Below, piece after piece: positions 1 through 13,099 of a stretch of DNA of 64,000 bases. The notes under the pieces were generated by a model, which was not told the origin of the DNA, searched no databases, and saw only the letters and a list, made by a program, of their open reading frames with translations. A program made the translations under genes and the position numbers. The DNA comes from Tetrahymena thermophila SB210 (lineage: Eukaryota; Ciliophora; Oligohymenophorea; Hymenostomatida; Tetrahymenidae): positions 620,001 to 684,000 of the forward strand of contig NW_002476570.1 of NCBI RefSeq assembly GCF_000189635.1, written 5' to 3'. Numbering within the stretch: position 1 is the first letter of the stretch; each line of letters starts with the position of its first letter.

Positions 1-263
1 TAGGATTGAAAAAAAAATATTCATAATGAATATAAAATTCAGTAACAGCTATTAAATTAGATGAAAATTAATTTAAATATAAATAGAATTTTTATTTGAT
101 GGAGGATTATACATTTGAATTTTATTATATTACAAATTATTGAAAGTTTTTTGTTATTTATTAACTGAGTTAATTTTTGATTGATATTATTAAATCTAAA
201 ATTCTATTGGCTAACTTTTGATTATAGTTAATTAAATTAAAAAAAAGGCAAAAAAATTTATAT
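1..263. other. 5' flank of the giant membrane-protein gene
   Basis: AT-rich non-coding sequence upstream of the first gene. It has frequent TGA in all frames and runs of A just before the start codon, as is usual for ciliate 5' leaders. I see no other gene or structured element in it. Confidence 0.5.
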
Positions 264-3200
264 ATGATAAAACAAAAAAGCAAATATTCTTTCACAAAAC
301 TTTTAACTTTTTATATTTATATATAAATAGTTTGTAGCTAAAACTGTCTTAATGCTGGAGAAATCTATGATTTTATATCATAAAAATGTTTAAAATGTGA
401 TGATCATTGTAACACATGTAGTGGATTAACTTAAAATGATTGCTTGACTTGTATGAATAACTATTATAGATAGGGAGTTGATAATTCTTGCTAAGAAAAA
501 TGCGGTTTGGGAATGTATATAAACCAAAAAACAAATACGTGTGATATTTGCTCAGTTTTAGGTTGTGATTAATGTCTTTAAAATTAAAGATGTATTAAAT
601 GCACTGAAAGTTTGAAATTAGATTAATAATCTGGATGTCTCTTAAATGATGATACATGCGATTAATAATAATACTATTCATTATTTTTAAAATAATGCTC
701 TTATTAATGCAACAAAAATGAAATAAAAGATTTAAATACTAAACTGTGTGAACCGATTTAGAATTGCAACTATTTCCAAGAAAGACAAAAAAAGGATTTT
801 TTCTAATAAATTTCAGTACAGACCTTTATTGATAATGGTTTTCTATTAATAGGGGAGTCGATATGTTAGTTCTACCTTTATAATTAAAATCTTGAGACTA
901 TTTATTCAAATCTATTAGTCTAAAATCCTTTAGATAAAACAGTTTTTTATGGTTCATCAAATTTTTATGACAGAAATGTAGGAGGATGTTAAACAAAGCA
1001 AAAATTAATTGGATTCAATTTTTTAACTTATCAAATAGAATTCGATATAAGTAATGAATTTAATACTTTTTATAGTCTTTACTAACTAGATGTAGAGAAT
1101 CATATATTAGTTTTACAGAAGAATTAAGGAGGATTTACATTTTTAGACTATTTAAATAATGAATAGATTCTTATAGAAACAAGTAATTTATATATTTATA
1201 AATATATGAGCATAAATTCTTCTTAGCAAATTTATTTGTATGAGAGCTATAATAATGAAAATGTAAATTTTTAATTTAAAATTTTATAGTTGATATTTTT
1301 TGTTTTTAATTTAAAGGAAAGTTAAAGTGCGGTGCTTTATTTTAGAAAAGAAAATAAAATAATTAATTTAGATAAATAATATTACCATATATAGGTTTTA
1401 AACTTCTAAAATATGATTTTTTTTGCTACTGATTCTAAAACATAAGGATATTTTTTCCAATTTGATTAAGCCTCGCTATCCACTAAAATATTGTTAGAAA
1501 TAAATATTGATTATGCCTATTTAAATTTTTTTAATGAGGACTTATAGTTATTTTATATTTCTGGAATTTAAAATTCAATCATATATTATATTTAAAAAGA
1601 TAATATTCTACCGATCTATAAAATTATAAATGACATTAGATCGATCTCTTTTACTCTTACGTTTTATTAATCATAAAATACTAATTAAACTTCAATAATT
1701 GTAGCTTTAACCAATTTAATAGCCATTGACTAATTAAATTATTAAAAATACAAACAAAGTTCATTATCAACTATTATGAAGTATAATTTAGATTTAGATC
1801 AAGATTTATAGTCAATATCTTTAATAATTATGAAGAATTAGGTGTTATATATTTTAAATAATTATAATAATATACTTTTTTATATTTAATTTGAAATAAA
1901 TGATTAGAATTTGGAGATGAAAAAAATTCTTACTTCAAGTAAACAAAGCTAAGAAATAATATTATAAAATGATTCCATAATTTAGTTATAAATAAGCGAT
2001 AGTAATACTTGTATTTTAGTTGATTGAAATCAATTATAATTTGATTTGGTGACTTATATCACATACTATTTGTAAAATTTATAAAACTTTTAAATTAAAA
2101 GAAGTTTTTTAAGATCTAATTAAGATAATTATTTATTTTAAATTAAGTCAAACTAAATGTATTTAGGAAATAATAAGTGTCTTTATTTAGTAATGGTTCA
2201 AAATTCCTTATGTTAAATAATAATAAAAGATATTTTACTTGGATAAATCATTTTTAATATCAATGATTAATGCTTTCCTATTTTATCATAAACTGATACC
2301 TTTTATTTTGAATAGCCAGGATATCTTTTTTAGAGATAACCTTTCACTTTGTATAATACCATTCTGAATTCTAAAGTGAAAGAATTCTATCAATTTGACG
2401 ACACATATGCAAGAACAGTGACTTTCTTTACTTTTTAAAATAAAAAATTGCTTTTTATAGATTAAAAAGGATAATTTTTTGGATTCGACCTTATTTCTTT
2501 AAAGCAAGAATTTTATATAAATAACGAAAATACACTTGTAAATAATTTACTTTTTTCAAATAATGTTTTAAATGGCCAAATTGGATAGTTACCAGTATCT
2601 TTAAATAACTCAATTTACTTAATTATTAATAATTAATAAATTTAGGAATTCCAATTAGATATATAGTCAATCAACAATATTAATTAAATTTAATTAGATT
2701 ATGTAAATACAGTTTTCTAGTGCCTTCTTTATTAAGGATAAATTCTTATTATTATTAATAAAGAAATTCGAGTTTACAATTAATAATTACTACTGATTAA
2801 TAAAATAATTATTCCATTTGATTATCTAACAAATATTAATGTCTTTAATATTGATAGATTTTTATTTTTTATTGGCTCAAGCTTTTTTTACTAATTTGAT
2901 TTAATTTAGCTCAAAACAAATTAATTGCAAATAATAATATCAAATTCTGCTCCTACAATCTTATATGAAAATTAAGAAATATTAATAATTAGAAAATTTG
3001 TTATTCAATATAGGCTTTTTATCTTATTAAATACTTAGATTTTTGAGCATACTAATAATATATTATCAAATATAAATGACTTAACATATTTTAGAATATC
3101 AGATAATGTTTTAAAAATGACTAAAAATATTTAAAATATTCCAATATCAAATATAGATTAAAGGTAAAGTAATTATGTACTAATTAAAACTTGGTTTAGT

Positions 3201-6200
3201 GAAACTTTATAGTTGAGTTATTATTATGATACAATAAAAAAATAGATAATAAAAATGCATGTTTTGAAGAATTAAATACTTAAAGTATTTAATTTTGCTG
3301 ATTTTTTTACACAAATAATAGTAGATGCATATTAAGATATCTTTATATATTCTTAAATAGATGGATCTGTAAAAATTTTCAACCCTAACTTAGCAAACGG
3401 ATAAGTATATTTGGTATAAAAATTTACTGGAATAAAAAGAATTGAAATATGTTATTAATAACAATAACTTGTTGTTTAGACAACCACAAATTAAATTTTT
3501 ATTTTTAAAGTAATTTATTTATTTACTTTTTTACTTATTTATAAAATAATTTTAATTTTTAGTATCAAGGAAATAATGGAACTGGAGTATTTTTAGATTT
3601 AAGTGACATTACACCATTCATCACAAAAAAATATACACTCTCATTTTAAATTCAATGTCAAAATAATTTAATCATTACATAGTCTCCTTACCTGAAACTA
3701 TTTAATTTAACTGATGGATCAATTGGCTCTTTTTAATTAGTAAATTCATTAAAAATCATAGATTATATTAATTTAATAAAATATTTTTTTATATTTAGGT
3801 TGATTACTTATCATACAGAAACAACTTGAATTCCAATCCTATAATTGATGTACAGAACTAGCTTATAATTTACCCCCATAGCATTTTTAGCTAATACTAT
3901 TAGAAAGGTTCTTAATAAATAGAATATTAATTATACAGTTATGTTTCTCCGAACACTGAAATGTACTATGATCTTTAAAATAATTAGTTAATTGTACTAA
4001 TTGGTAGTAATAATTTAATAACAGTTGTCGATTATAACTAAGCTTTGTAAAAGTATTAGTACAAAACTCAATCTAGTTTTTTCAAAAATTTGACTTGTTT
4101 CATTCCTTAAAATAATTTAATAATTTTAATTGATTAAACTCCTTAAATATATACTTACTATTATCTCTCAAATATAACTAAAATTGTGCCAATCTATTAA
4201 AGTCAAATTACTTAAATAATACCTGATATTAATAATAATCTCATTTACATTTCAACTCAGTAATTTGTCCATGCCTTTACTTATCCTGATATGATATATT
4301 ATGAAGCTTTGTATGATAAATTCAACTAGAACAATTCAAGCATTAATTTAACATAATTAGTTCCATAGATAAATGCTTTATTCGTTATAAGATAAGATAG
4401 TGTTATTTTAGTGTATGATTTGATTGATACTTTAGTTTAAGAAGAAACAAGTTTTATCAATTAAATTTCCGTTTAATATATCTAATTTAATAACTTTATA
4501 GTTACTTATAATTTGTAAACCAGTTCTTTGTTACTCTTTAAAGAAAGAATCTTTTAGGATGAAATATTATTAGATTTGGCATTTTATTCACTATAGAAGT
4601 GTGATATATTTAAGATCGATGAATCAAGATTCATTTTCATAACACCTTTTAAAATCTATTAAATTTAGATAAATCTTTAATAAAATAAGCTTTAGATTTA
4701 AAATTTATATGAAATAAAATAAACTTTTACGGATATCTTATTCGATTTTATGAATAAAACAATAATATTAGTTAATTAATAGGCAAAATAGATAGCTTTT
4801 TATGAAATTAATAATAACAATTTAACATCAGTTGCTAATATATAGAATAATTACTAATAAATATTGATCTAAAAAAATAATATTATCTATTCATTTAACA
4901 ATTCTATAGTAACTAATCCAATATTAGTTTCTAATTTTAGTTAAAATAATATTTTAAAATTAGGTACAACTAAAATTTCCTACATGATAAAGTTAAGCTC
5001 TGATAATAGTAAATAGTTAGATGATAGATTTGAAGAAATTAATTAATCAAATTATTATGACACTTCAGATGAAAGTTTAGTTTTTATAATACAAAATGAA
5101 GAAAAAACCATCTATATAATTGATACTACTCATTTTAATGTGATTAGTTTTGCTTAAATAGATTATTAAATTGTTAATGTTGTTATTGATAGAAATAGAA
5201 GGATAATTTTCTGTGTTTCAAATATATCAAAAACTTATATATTTGATTTTAATTTGAAGCTATTATCTTAAATTCAGAACCCTTGTCTTATAAATGCTAA
5301 AATATATTTTGATGGTCAATTAATTTACTCAGTTTGTCCTAATTCAGTTTATTTTTATAATTCTCTAACTTTAGCTAAATAAAGCTTTCAAATTAATTCT
5401 GGATTTAATAGTATTGATTATATAAAGTCTTTTAATTAATAAAATACATTTTTATTAATTTAATAAGACTCTGTTTACATTATTCAATTTTAATAAAATA
5501 ATAATAGCTTCAAAATTTTATTTTAGAAGAATAAATAAAGAATTAATATCTAGAGTGCTAGTATAATTTTTGATAATAATAATTAAAAATATTTCCAAAT
5601 ACAAGGAATATCATGGAGCGATGTCATTTATTATTTGATACCTTATCAACCTTAAAGTGAGTGTATAGTAAATTTATTATCATAAAATTCTTATATGATT
5701 TCTTAATAAATTTAAAGCATCTAATAAAATGCATATTCATCAAACCAAACTGTATCTTAAGTATAAATTCAATTTTAAAATGATTAAGAAATACATAAGA
5801 TAACAAATTTAATAAATTAATAAATTCAAATAGAAACAGTTATTTATACATAAAATTACAATTAATTAATATGGAATGATGGCAGTATTTTTGATGACCC
5901 TAATATAGGTGAACTAGTTATTCATGATGCATAACTAAATATTACAAATAAGCTAATGTTGAACTAAAATAAAAATATTAATTAAATACTATTATATAAC
6001 ATAAATTTAATAAACATATAAAATTAAGTTATTTTTGAAAATATTCCAAAAGTGATATTTTCTAACATAAGCTTCTAATCAATCATAAGCTATCAATAAA
6101 ATTTTTAATAACCCTTAATAATTTTTAAAAATTGTAGCTAAGTGATATTAGATAACATTATTATAAATAATGTTAACATATATAATGAAACATTCTTTTC

Positions 6201-9200
6201 GCTTGAAAATGTTTCAAATTTTATTATCAAAAATTTAAATGTTAACAATTCTATTTTCAGCTCTCTTTTTTACATTATTGAATCTTAATAGATTTTCTTT
6301 AAAAAATTGAATTTTTAAAATATAACAAATCAATTTGAAAGTATTATCATTGCAATAGCTGTATAATAAACAGATATTAGCTATTTAAGTATCTTACAAA
6401 CAAATCGAAATTAAATTTTAAGCTTATAAGGATGCTATGATATAAATTTGAGTAATATTACTGTTAGAGATGCATAAGACATCATACTTTTGTAGACTTA
6501 AGATTATACAAAAACTTATATTTATCCTATAAATAATCTTACAATGTCATATTTTGATATTTCAAATTCTTAAAATATCGGATTTATTATATAGGCTAAT
6601 TAATCTACAATTTTTAATTCTCAGTTTAAAAATTTGAATTAGACAGCCACCAATCTTATTAATTCTAAACTTTCTAATATCCGGATATTTGAATGTAACT
6701 TTTAGAGTATAAATTTGAGCTAAGGGTATTAAATTCTTAGATTAATAAACTTTAACAATCTATTGATTGAATAATCAAAATTTTTAGGAAATTTAGGTAA
6801 CTTGATTTATCTCCTAAACTAAAATGAAGGATTTTCCATAGTATTTAGTAATTTATAATTAAAAGACAATATATCTCAACAATAAAGCAATATATTAATT
6901 AATTTTGCATTAAAATTAATAATCTAAAATAGTAGTTTTATAAATTAAATATCTTAGCTAAATGGAGGTGCTTTAAATGTTTAAAATATTGACGAATTAT
7001 ATATAACTGAATCAAAGTTTTAGATAAATAAATCTATTTTAGGAAATGGAGGTTCTTTGTATCTTTATCAAATTCAAAATTTATATATCTCAAACTCTGA
7101 TTTCTTTGAAAACGAATCATAAATTGAATCAGGAGGAGCAGTATTTTTAGAATAAAATTAATTAAAGTCAACAAATTCTTCTATAATAAATTGTAATTTT
7201 TAAAAAAATATTGCAATCTAAGGATTAGGTGGTGCTATTTATATTAATAATTGTGACTTAAATTTAAAAAGAACTAATATTTTAAATAATAGAGCATCTA
7301 TTGGTGGAGGAATTTATTATTAGCAAATAATACCGCGTATTATTTAGAAAAATTTAATTTAATTTAATAACAATACAGTTAAAGATAATGGATGTATATT
7401 GTATGGCTAAAATATAGCTTCAACACTTAGAAAATTATTGCTAAATATAAATAAGGATTTTAAAATGATTGTTGAAGAAGGAAATTTATCTTAAGATGAA
7501 TTTATCACTGTTAAGAATTTCAGAAGTGGTGATTATTTAGTACTGGATGATATTTAGATAATAGATGAAGAAAATTATAATTTTAAGTATGATCCTTTAG
7601 TAAAATATAGTTAAAGTGCTACAGAGATAATATAGTAAACTACTTTGAGTATTAACATGTAAAATAAAAGTGAAAAAATGAATATATTTGGAGGAATTAT
7701 AGTAACTTATTAGAAAGGAAAGTTTTCTTTTAATGTAAGTCTTTCTTATATTCCAAATGAAAGCTCAACTCTTTAGATATTATCTTAAACAATACCAGCT
7801 CTTTATGATTACAATGGTAATTTATTTTTAGAATAAAAGTAGTTATCTCTCAATTTAAAAGTTGATTTTAGAGAATGCATAACAGGAGAAGTGCAAAAAT
7901 AATTTTTCTCATCTATCATTTGTGATTAATGCCCTGATGGTAAATACTCTTTAAACGTTAATGATTAGGCTTGTTAGATTTGTCCGTCCTAAGCTGTTGA
8001 GTGTTTTGGTTCTTAAATACATGTAAAAAATGGATATTGGAAAAAAAATAATCAGAGTGATTTGATTATTTATTGTGAGAATGCTCCAGAAAATTGTTAA
8101 CCACAAAGCTAGAAATCAAAAGTAAATATTTAAAATAAAATATGTTTGTAATATCATTTTTACACTTTTTAAAAAATTAAAAGAAGCACAATAAATAAAC
8201 ATAAATATAATTTTATTTTAAATATTTATATTATAGTTTGGATGTGCTGAAGGCTATGTTGGTCCTTTGTGTGAATAATGTGATTTTTTTGGTAATATTT
8301 GGGGATAAAGATATTCTACTACTTTCAAAAATTTTAATTGTTCCAAATGCTCAGATATGATAGTATTAGCAGGTTTCGAATAAGCAATATTCATAATTTT
8401 GCTAACTTTGTACATTTACATATGTAATAGAAAGATCATTAACTAAATAGAAAGAGACCTATAAAATTACTATATTAAAATGATGGGTCTTATTTATCTC
8501 AACAATTCTGGTAAAAATATTTTAATTTTAAAATTACTTTTCTATATTTATTTTTATTAGTATATAAGACTAATTCTACAGTATATTCAAAGATTCTAAT
8601 TGATCATTTGCAAATAATATCTATTTTAAGCAGTCTTTCATTCTAATTTCCTACTATTATTTAATTTTCATCAAATTTTGGAGGAAATCCTTTATTAATA
8701 TAAACAAACATATTTGATTGTTTTTATCCTAGTCAAATAAGAATTCCGAAGTGGTTTGCTAAAGTAATTTGCTCATTAAGTCTTCCTTTTGTCATTTATT
8801 TACTTAATTAAATAATAAACCTTATTTTAAAATTACTTTTTAAGAAAAATACTCCTTCGAGATATTAAAAAACTACGATGATTTTCTTTTATTTCTATTT
8901 TTATCCATCCATGATATTTATATTAATAAAATCAATAAATTGTATAAATATTGGAAATGAAAAATATGCTTAAATCGACACTTTGATAAGCTGTAGGGAT
9001 TTTTCTGAACACTTTATTTATAACTTAATTTTTAGCTTTCCAGTGATAATTGTTGTATGTGTTACCATCCCATTTTATTTTCTTTATAAAGTAAGATAAA
9101 ATATCAATTAAAATCTCTCTAAAATATAAAAAAGTTCATATTAGTTTATTTATGAACCATATAAGAATTAATACTATTACTGGGAATTTGTTAGATTATT

Positions 9201-10208
9201 GTATAAAAGTACTGTTATGATTTCTTCAATCTGCTTGTAAGATTATCTTTCTTTAAAGGTAAATTAAATATTATGGAACCAAGTTTTATTTAATAACTTA
9301 TTTAAATATAATAAATAAGGTTTGCATAGTTAATTAGATATTGATATTGTACAATTACATTCAGATGAGAATTAATCCGTTTACTCATTAGCTACATAAT
9401 CAATTGGAAAATTAATCTATTCTAATAAGTATATCAACTCTGAATTTCTGCTTAGTTTAGTCTTTGATAACTGGCTAATATTATACTGTGGTTATCGTTT
9501 TTTAATTGGCTATAATTATGTTAAATCTATAATTTGTATTGAAATTAGTGTTTTTAACATTTTTTAAACCTATTTCTCGAAATAGATAAAACAGAAACTT
9601 ATTTTAAGAGTGTCTTTATATAATGAAGACTAAATATCCTTAGATTTTTAAATTTATATTAATAGATTCTACTATTAGATTTAAAACAGCTTTGAAAATT
9701 AAAAAATTAAGAATTTAACTAAAGAGTATGTTTGAAATTAGAAATGATAGATAAAGTGCTATTAAGACAGGTTTAAAATAATCATAAGAATCTTTGATAT
9801 CTAACTCACATAAAATAGTAAATTAATTTAAGGTATAGCTATTTAGCTAATAAGCTGACAATGAAACTATAAACAGTGAATTTGATAATTTAAAGCAATC
9901 ACAACAACCATTAACACTTTAGACTAAATATTAACTTTCTCCAAAACTTAGAAATCAAGGTATTGTTAACCATTAAATTATTTTTTTAATATTTAATAAT
10001 AATAAAATTAGAATTACCCCTTATTAGATAAGAAACAAATGATATTTCTTAGATTTCATTGAGATAGTGCAATTTTTAGCTTCGCTTGATAAATTTATAA
10101 GGTAGATATTAACTTTAATGTTTTCTTTTTATAATATAAATAATAATAATTATAGATTAAAATCAGGATGAAGTAGTTGAAAAATAAAAAAATTAAACTA
10201 AATGGTGA
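264..10208 (+). CDS. Giant cysteine-rich / beta-helix multi-pass membrane protein (about 3125 aa)
   Basis: The protein begins MIKQKSKYSFTKLLTFYIYI, a signal peptide ending near VCSQ. Residues about 29-135 are furin-like CxxC modules (CLKCDDHCNTC, CDICSVLGC). A long region of short hydrophobic/polar strands follows, propeller-like to about residue 1750. A beta-helix-like stretch comes next (about 1800-2300) with GGA/GGS turns such as LNGGALNV and LGGAIYINN. A second cysteine-rich module (CPDGKYSLN...CQICPSQAVEC, then CAEGYVGPLCEQC) leads into several membrane segments (about 2585-2945) and a Q/N/S-rich cytoplasmic tail ending TKW. I place eight introns: 2002-2124, 3510-3562, 3740-3798, 8122-8236, 8511-8560, 9259-9319, 9960-10011 and 10102-10155. 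With these the sum is 3126 codons including TGA. The 2002-2124 intron is the least certain; it removes an in-frame TGA. The architecture matches the large uncharacterised ciliate transmembrane-protein family with pectin-lyase-like folds. Ligand and function are unknown. Confidence 0.8.
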
Positions 10209-10994
10209 AGATAAAATAATTTATGTTAAATATATATTATATATGAATTTATAATTAAAAATTTTAAAAATTTGATATATTTATGATATTATTTATATGT
10301 TGAAATGATTTTTTTGTTATTAAATTTAAAAACTAAAGTAAATCTTATTATTAATAGTACTTTTTTACAAAGTTAAACATATTTTACATAAAGCTAATCT
10401 CCACATCTTGTTATAAAAATTGTTTTATTTATTAAAATTTACAATATTAGAGATAAATTAAATTATTATTTAAACTTTAAAAATACCAATAATAAATATA
10501 AAAATAATTTCATTAATAGAAAATTATTCAATTAAATATTTTATTAACATTTTAAAGAAACTGAATTAACTAAGTTAATTATTATATTTCTAATAGCTGT
10601 ATTTATTATTTTCTAGTTAGTTTGATAAGCACTAGCGAATTATCTTAAATAACATGTAATTAACTTATAAAAATCAGCTAAATTTTATTTTTTTATTTTT
10701 TAAGAAATAATTTTAAACTTAAAATTATTTTTAAGTATTTAATGTGAATAAACATAGTTTTTTTATAAAATTACAGTAATTAAACAAATTTAATCTAAAA
10801 ATAAAATTTCTAAATTGAAAGATATTCATTTGTTATTAATTTTACATTTAAGAAATACTGAAATCACTGAAAGAATTATTATATACTGATATAATTTATT
10901 TATTTATTATTAACAGCTGAGCTTGATATAAAATAATTATTAATTTTTCTAAAAAGAAGCTCAAGATAATTGATTTTAAAGTATATTAAAAAGT
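10209..10994. other. Intergenic, nothing recognised
   Basis: Very AT-rich sequence with TGA in all frames and several long A/T palindromic stretches. No gene or RNA was recognised. Confidence 0.5.
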
Positions 10995-12569
10995 ATGGAG
11001 AATTAAGAATATTATATCACTTTGCCTATTCTTAAAATTGTTTTTGATGGCTAAAATATAAAATTGAATGATACATTTATTGAGAGCAATAATAATTTAG
11101 ATATTTTAAAAGAATTAGAAAAGTTAGATTTAAAATATTATCAATCTTTTCAATATATAAACCAAAGGTATATTTTGTTTTAATTTGAAATAATTCATTA
11201 CTCATGATAAAAAAAAACATTTTATTTTGGTTATTTTAAAAATAGTTTAAAATCTGATTATGATTAGCATCTAGAACTTCTTGAAAAAATTATAATAAAA
11301 ATAAATGAAAAATCAGGGTTTAAAATGAGCTTCAAGAGTATTTATCTAGACTTAAGTTGCTGGGAGTTTGCTGATACTTAAAATATAATATATTTTTCAA
11401 ATATTTTATCTAAAATACTTGAATTTAACTAAGAAACTAAAGAAATCTATGTTAACGTTGAATAGTATTTATTTTTTCTATTATCTTGATAATATTTTTA
11501 CAAAATTTTAATTAAATAAGTTGGAAAGATGTTTAACCTGAAGGATTTTAATATCTTTTCTAAATTTTGCATAATTACTTATCAAAAACTGAGCTTTAAA
11601 GTTTTTACTTAAATTTATATGGTTGGAGAAGAAGCGATTAATTTAGTTTGTAATTACTATCCAATATCATTGAAAATATATAGGCAAAAAAATTAGAAAA
11701 CTTCTACTTAAGTATTAGCTTGTAAATCTATTTTTTTAATAATATTTATTTATCTTTATTATAAAATAAATAAATAGTTGGTAAAATATTAATGCCTAAA
11801 GTTTCAAAATACTTTGTAATGGAATCTAATTCATGCTTTTAAAATCATAAAATCTTAAAAGCTTTATTACAAACTTTTGTGGGTAAATTTTAATATGATT
11901 TATTAAATAAATTACAACTTATTTAAAAGCCTAAATTTAGGAAATTAATCTTTAGAAGACTATTGCATTGTATTGAACACTCTATAAAATCTTTAAACAT
12001 TAATTGTAATGGATCTTGATTTTGAAATGTAAAATAATCATATATTTAATTATTTTAATAGCTTAAACTTAAATTATTGAAAAAAAATTAGGTGGTAAAT
12101 AACTGACACATCTCTCTTATAACTCAGTGAAGTACTAGTAAAAGTTATATCTAAACAACCCTTATGGAGTTTTAGGTTATCTCTATCAAAGTAAGTAATA
12201 AGAATATGATCTCTTAATGTATTAAATTTTGTTAAAAAGTTGTGAAGAATTGACTCCAATATTTAGCAGAAGCATTTATAATTTGTTGAGATTGCTTATT
12301 TAAAAGACTCAATGTGTTTACAATTACATAGAATTCGAAAAGTATATTTATATTTTTGTTATAAGAGAATTGATATTAATAATTATTTATAAAGTATTGA
12401 TATAGCACCGTCTGAATCTGACCTACTAAATGGTTACATGGAACTTCTAGAAAATAAGAAGAAATATTTAGAAAAACTAGCAATCTTAACAATCCCTGCT
12501 CTTGATAGTATTAGCTAAAACTACCGAAAAGAAATTATATGGGAAGTAGCTAAGAAACTTTCTTTATGA
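10995..12569 (+). CDS. LRR-like repeat protein, one repeat per exon
   Basis: I do not recognise a named family. The start is ATG at 10995 (MENQEYYITLPILKIVFDG). Exons read as 10995-11167, 11246-11464, 11521-11721, 11778-11882, 11941-about 12010, 12092-12194 and 12267-12569. The product repeats a hydrophobic strand and a helix: IYLDLSCW, IYVNVEYW, FYLNLYGW, FYLSISFW, SFITNFCG, SLNINCN, SFRLSLSK. Each strand is followed by a segment like SLQLLSNIIENI. That is the alternation expected of a leucine-rich-repeat/RNI-type solenoid. Two repeats are cut by a phase-2 intron just before a conserved TGG (Trp). The exon 5/6 junction (about 12010-12091) does not keep frame in my reading: the upstream frame hits TGA at 12017, while the repeat resumes with W-Q-I-T-D in another phase. 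Either I missed the true splice site or this copy is damaged. The last exon ends VAKKLSL. Confidence 0.6.
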
Positions 12570-13099
12570 TTTTTGTTTATAATAATACTGAATTTTATTG
12601 AAAAATTTAAAAAACTAATAAAAATAATTTCATGGTTATTGTTTTATATTTATAATATACTTAAAAAATATTAATAAATAGACATAAAAAGAAAAAATTA
12701 ATTAGTTAGTTTAAACCTTATTAAATATTTGAAAAATAAAAAGTTTAATGCCTCAAAAATATCAAACTCTCTTTTTTATTTTGTTTATTGTTTTATTATT
12801 CAAAAATACTTTGTTCGTTTTTTTATCTTGTAAAAAATTATAATCTTAATTAAAGATTTATCCCTGTAGATATTTTTTATAAATAAAATGATTATATATA
12901 TTATAAATTTAGTGAAAATAAATTAAATAGAAATTTAGGTTGTTGTGGTAAATTAAAAAATGTTATAATTTTTTAGATTTTATTATGTAAATATGTAAAA
13001 CAAACGAATGAATGTCTTTGAATAAATAAGATTTTTAATAGATTTTTTAGTATGTTTTTATTTAAATTTTGTTTAAAAGTTAATTAGGATAGTTTGATT
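12570..13099. other. Intergenic, nothing recognised
   Basis: AT-rich spacer between two genes in the same direction. It holds T-rich tracts and no open frame with coherent composition. Confidence 0.45.

Noticed and set aside
2002-2124. In-frame TGA inside the giant gene, possible selenocysteine or gene split
   Set aside because: A GT...AG intron of 123 nt removes it and leaves a total coding length divisible by three, so recoding is not needed.
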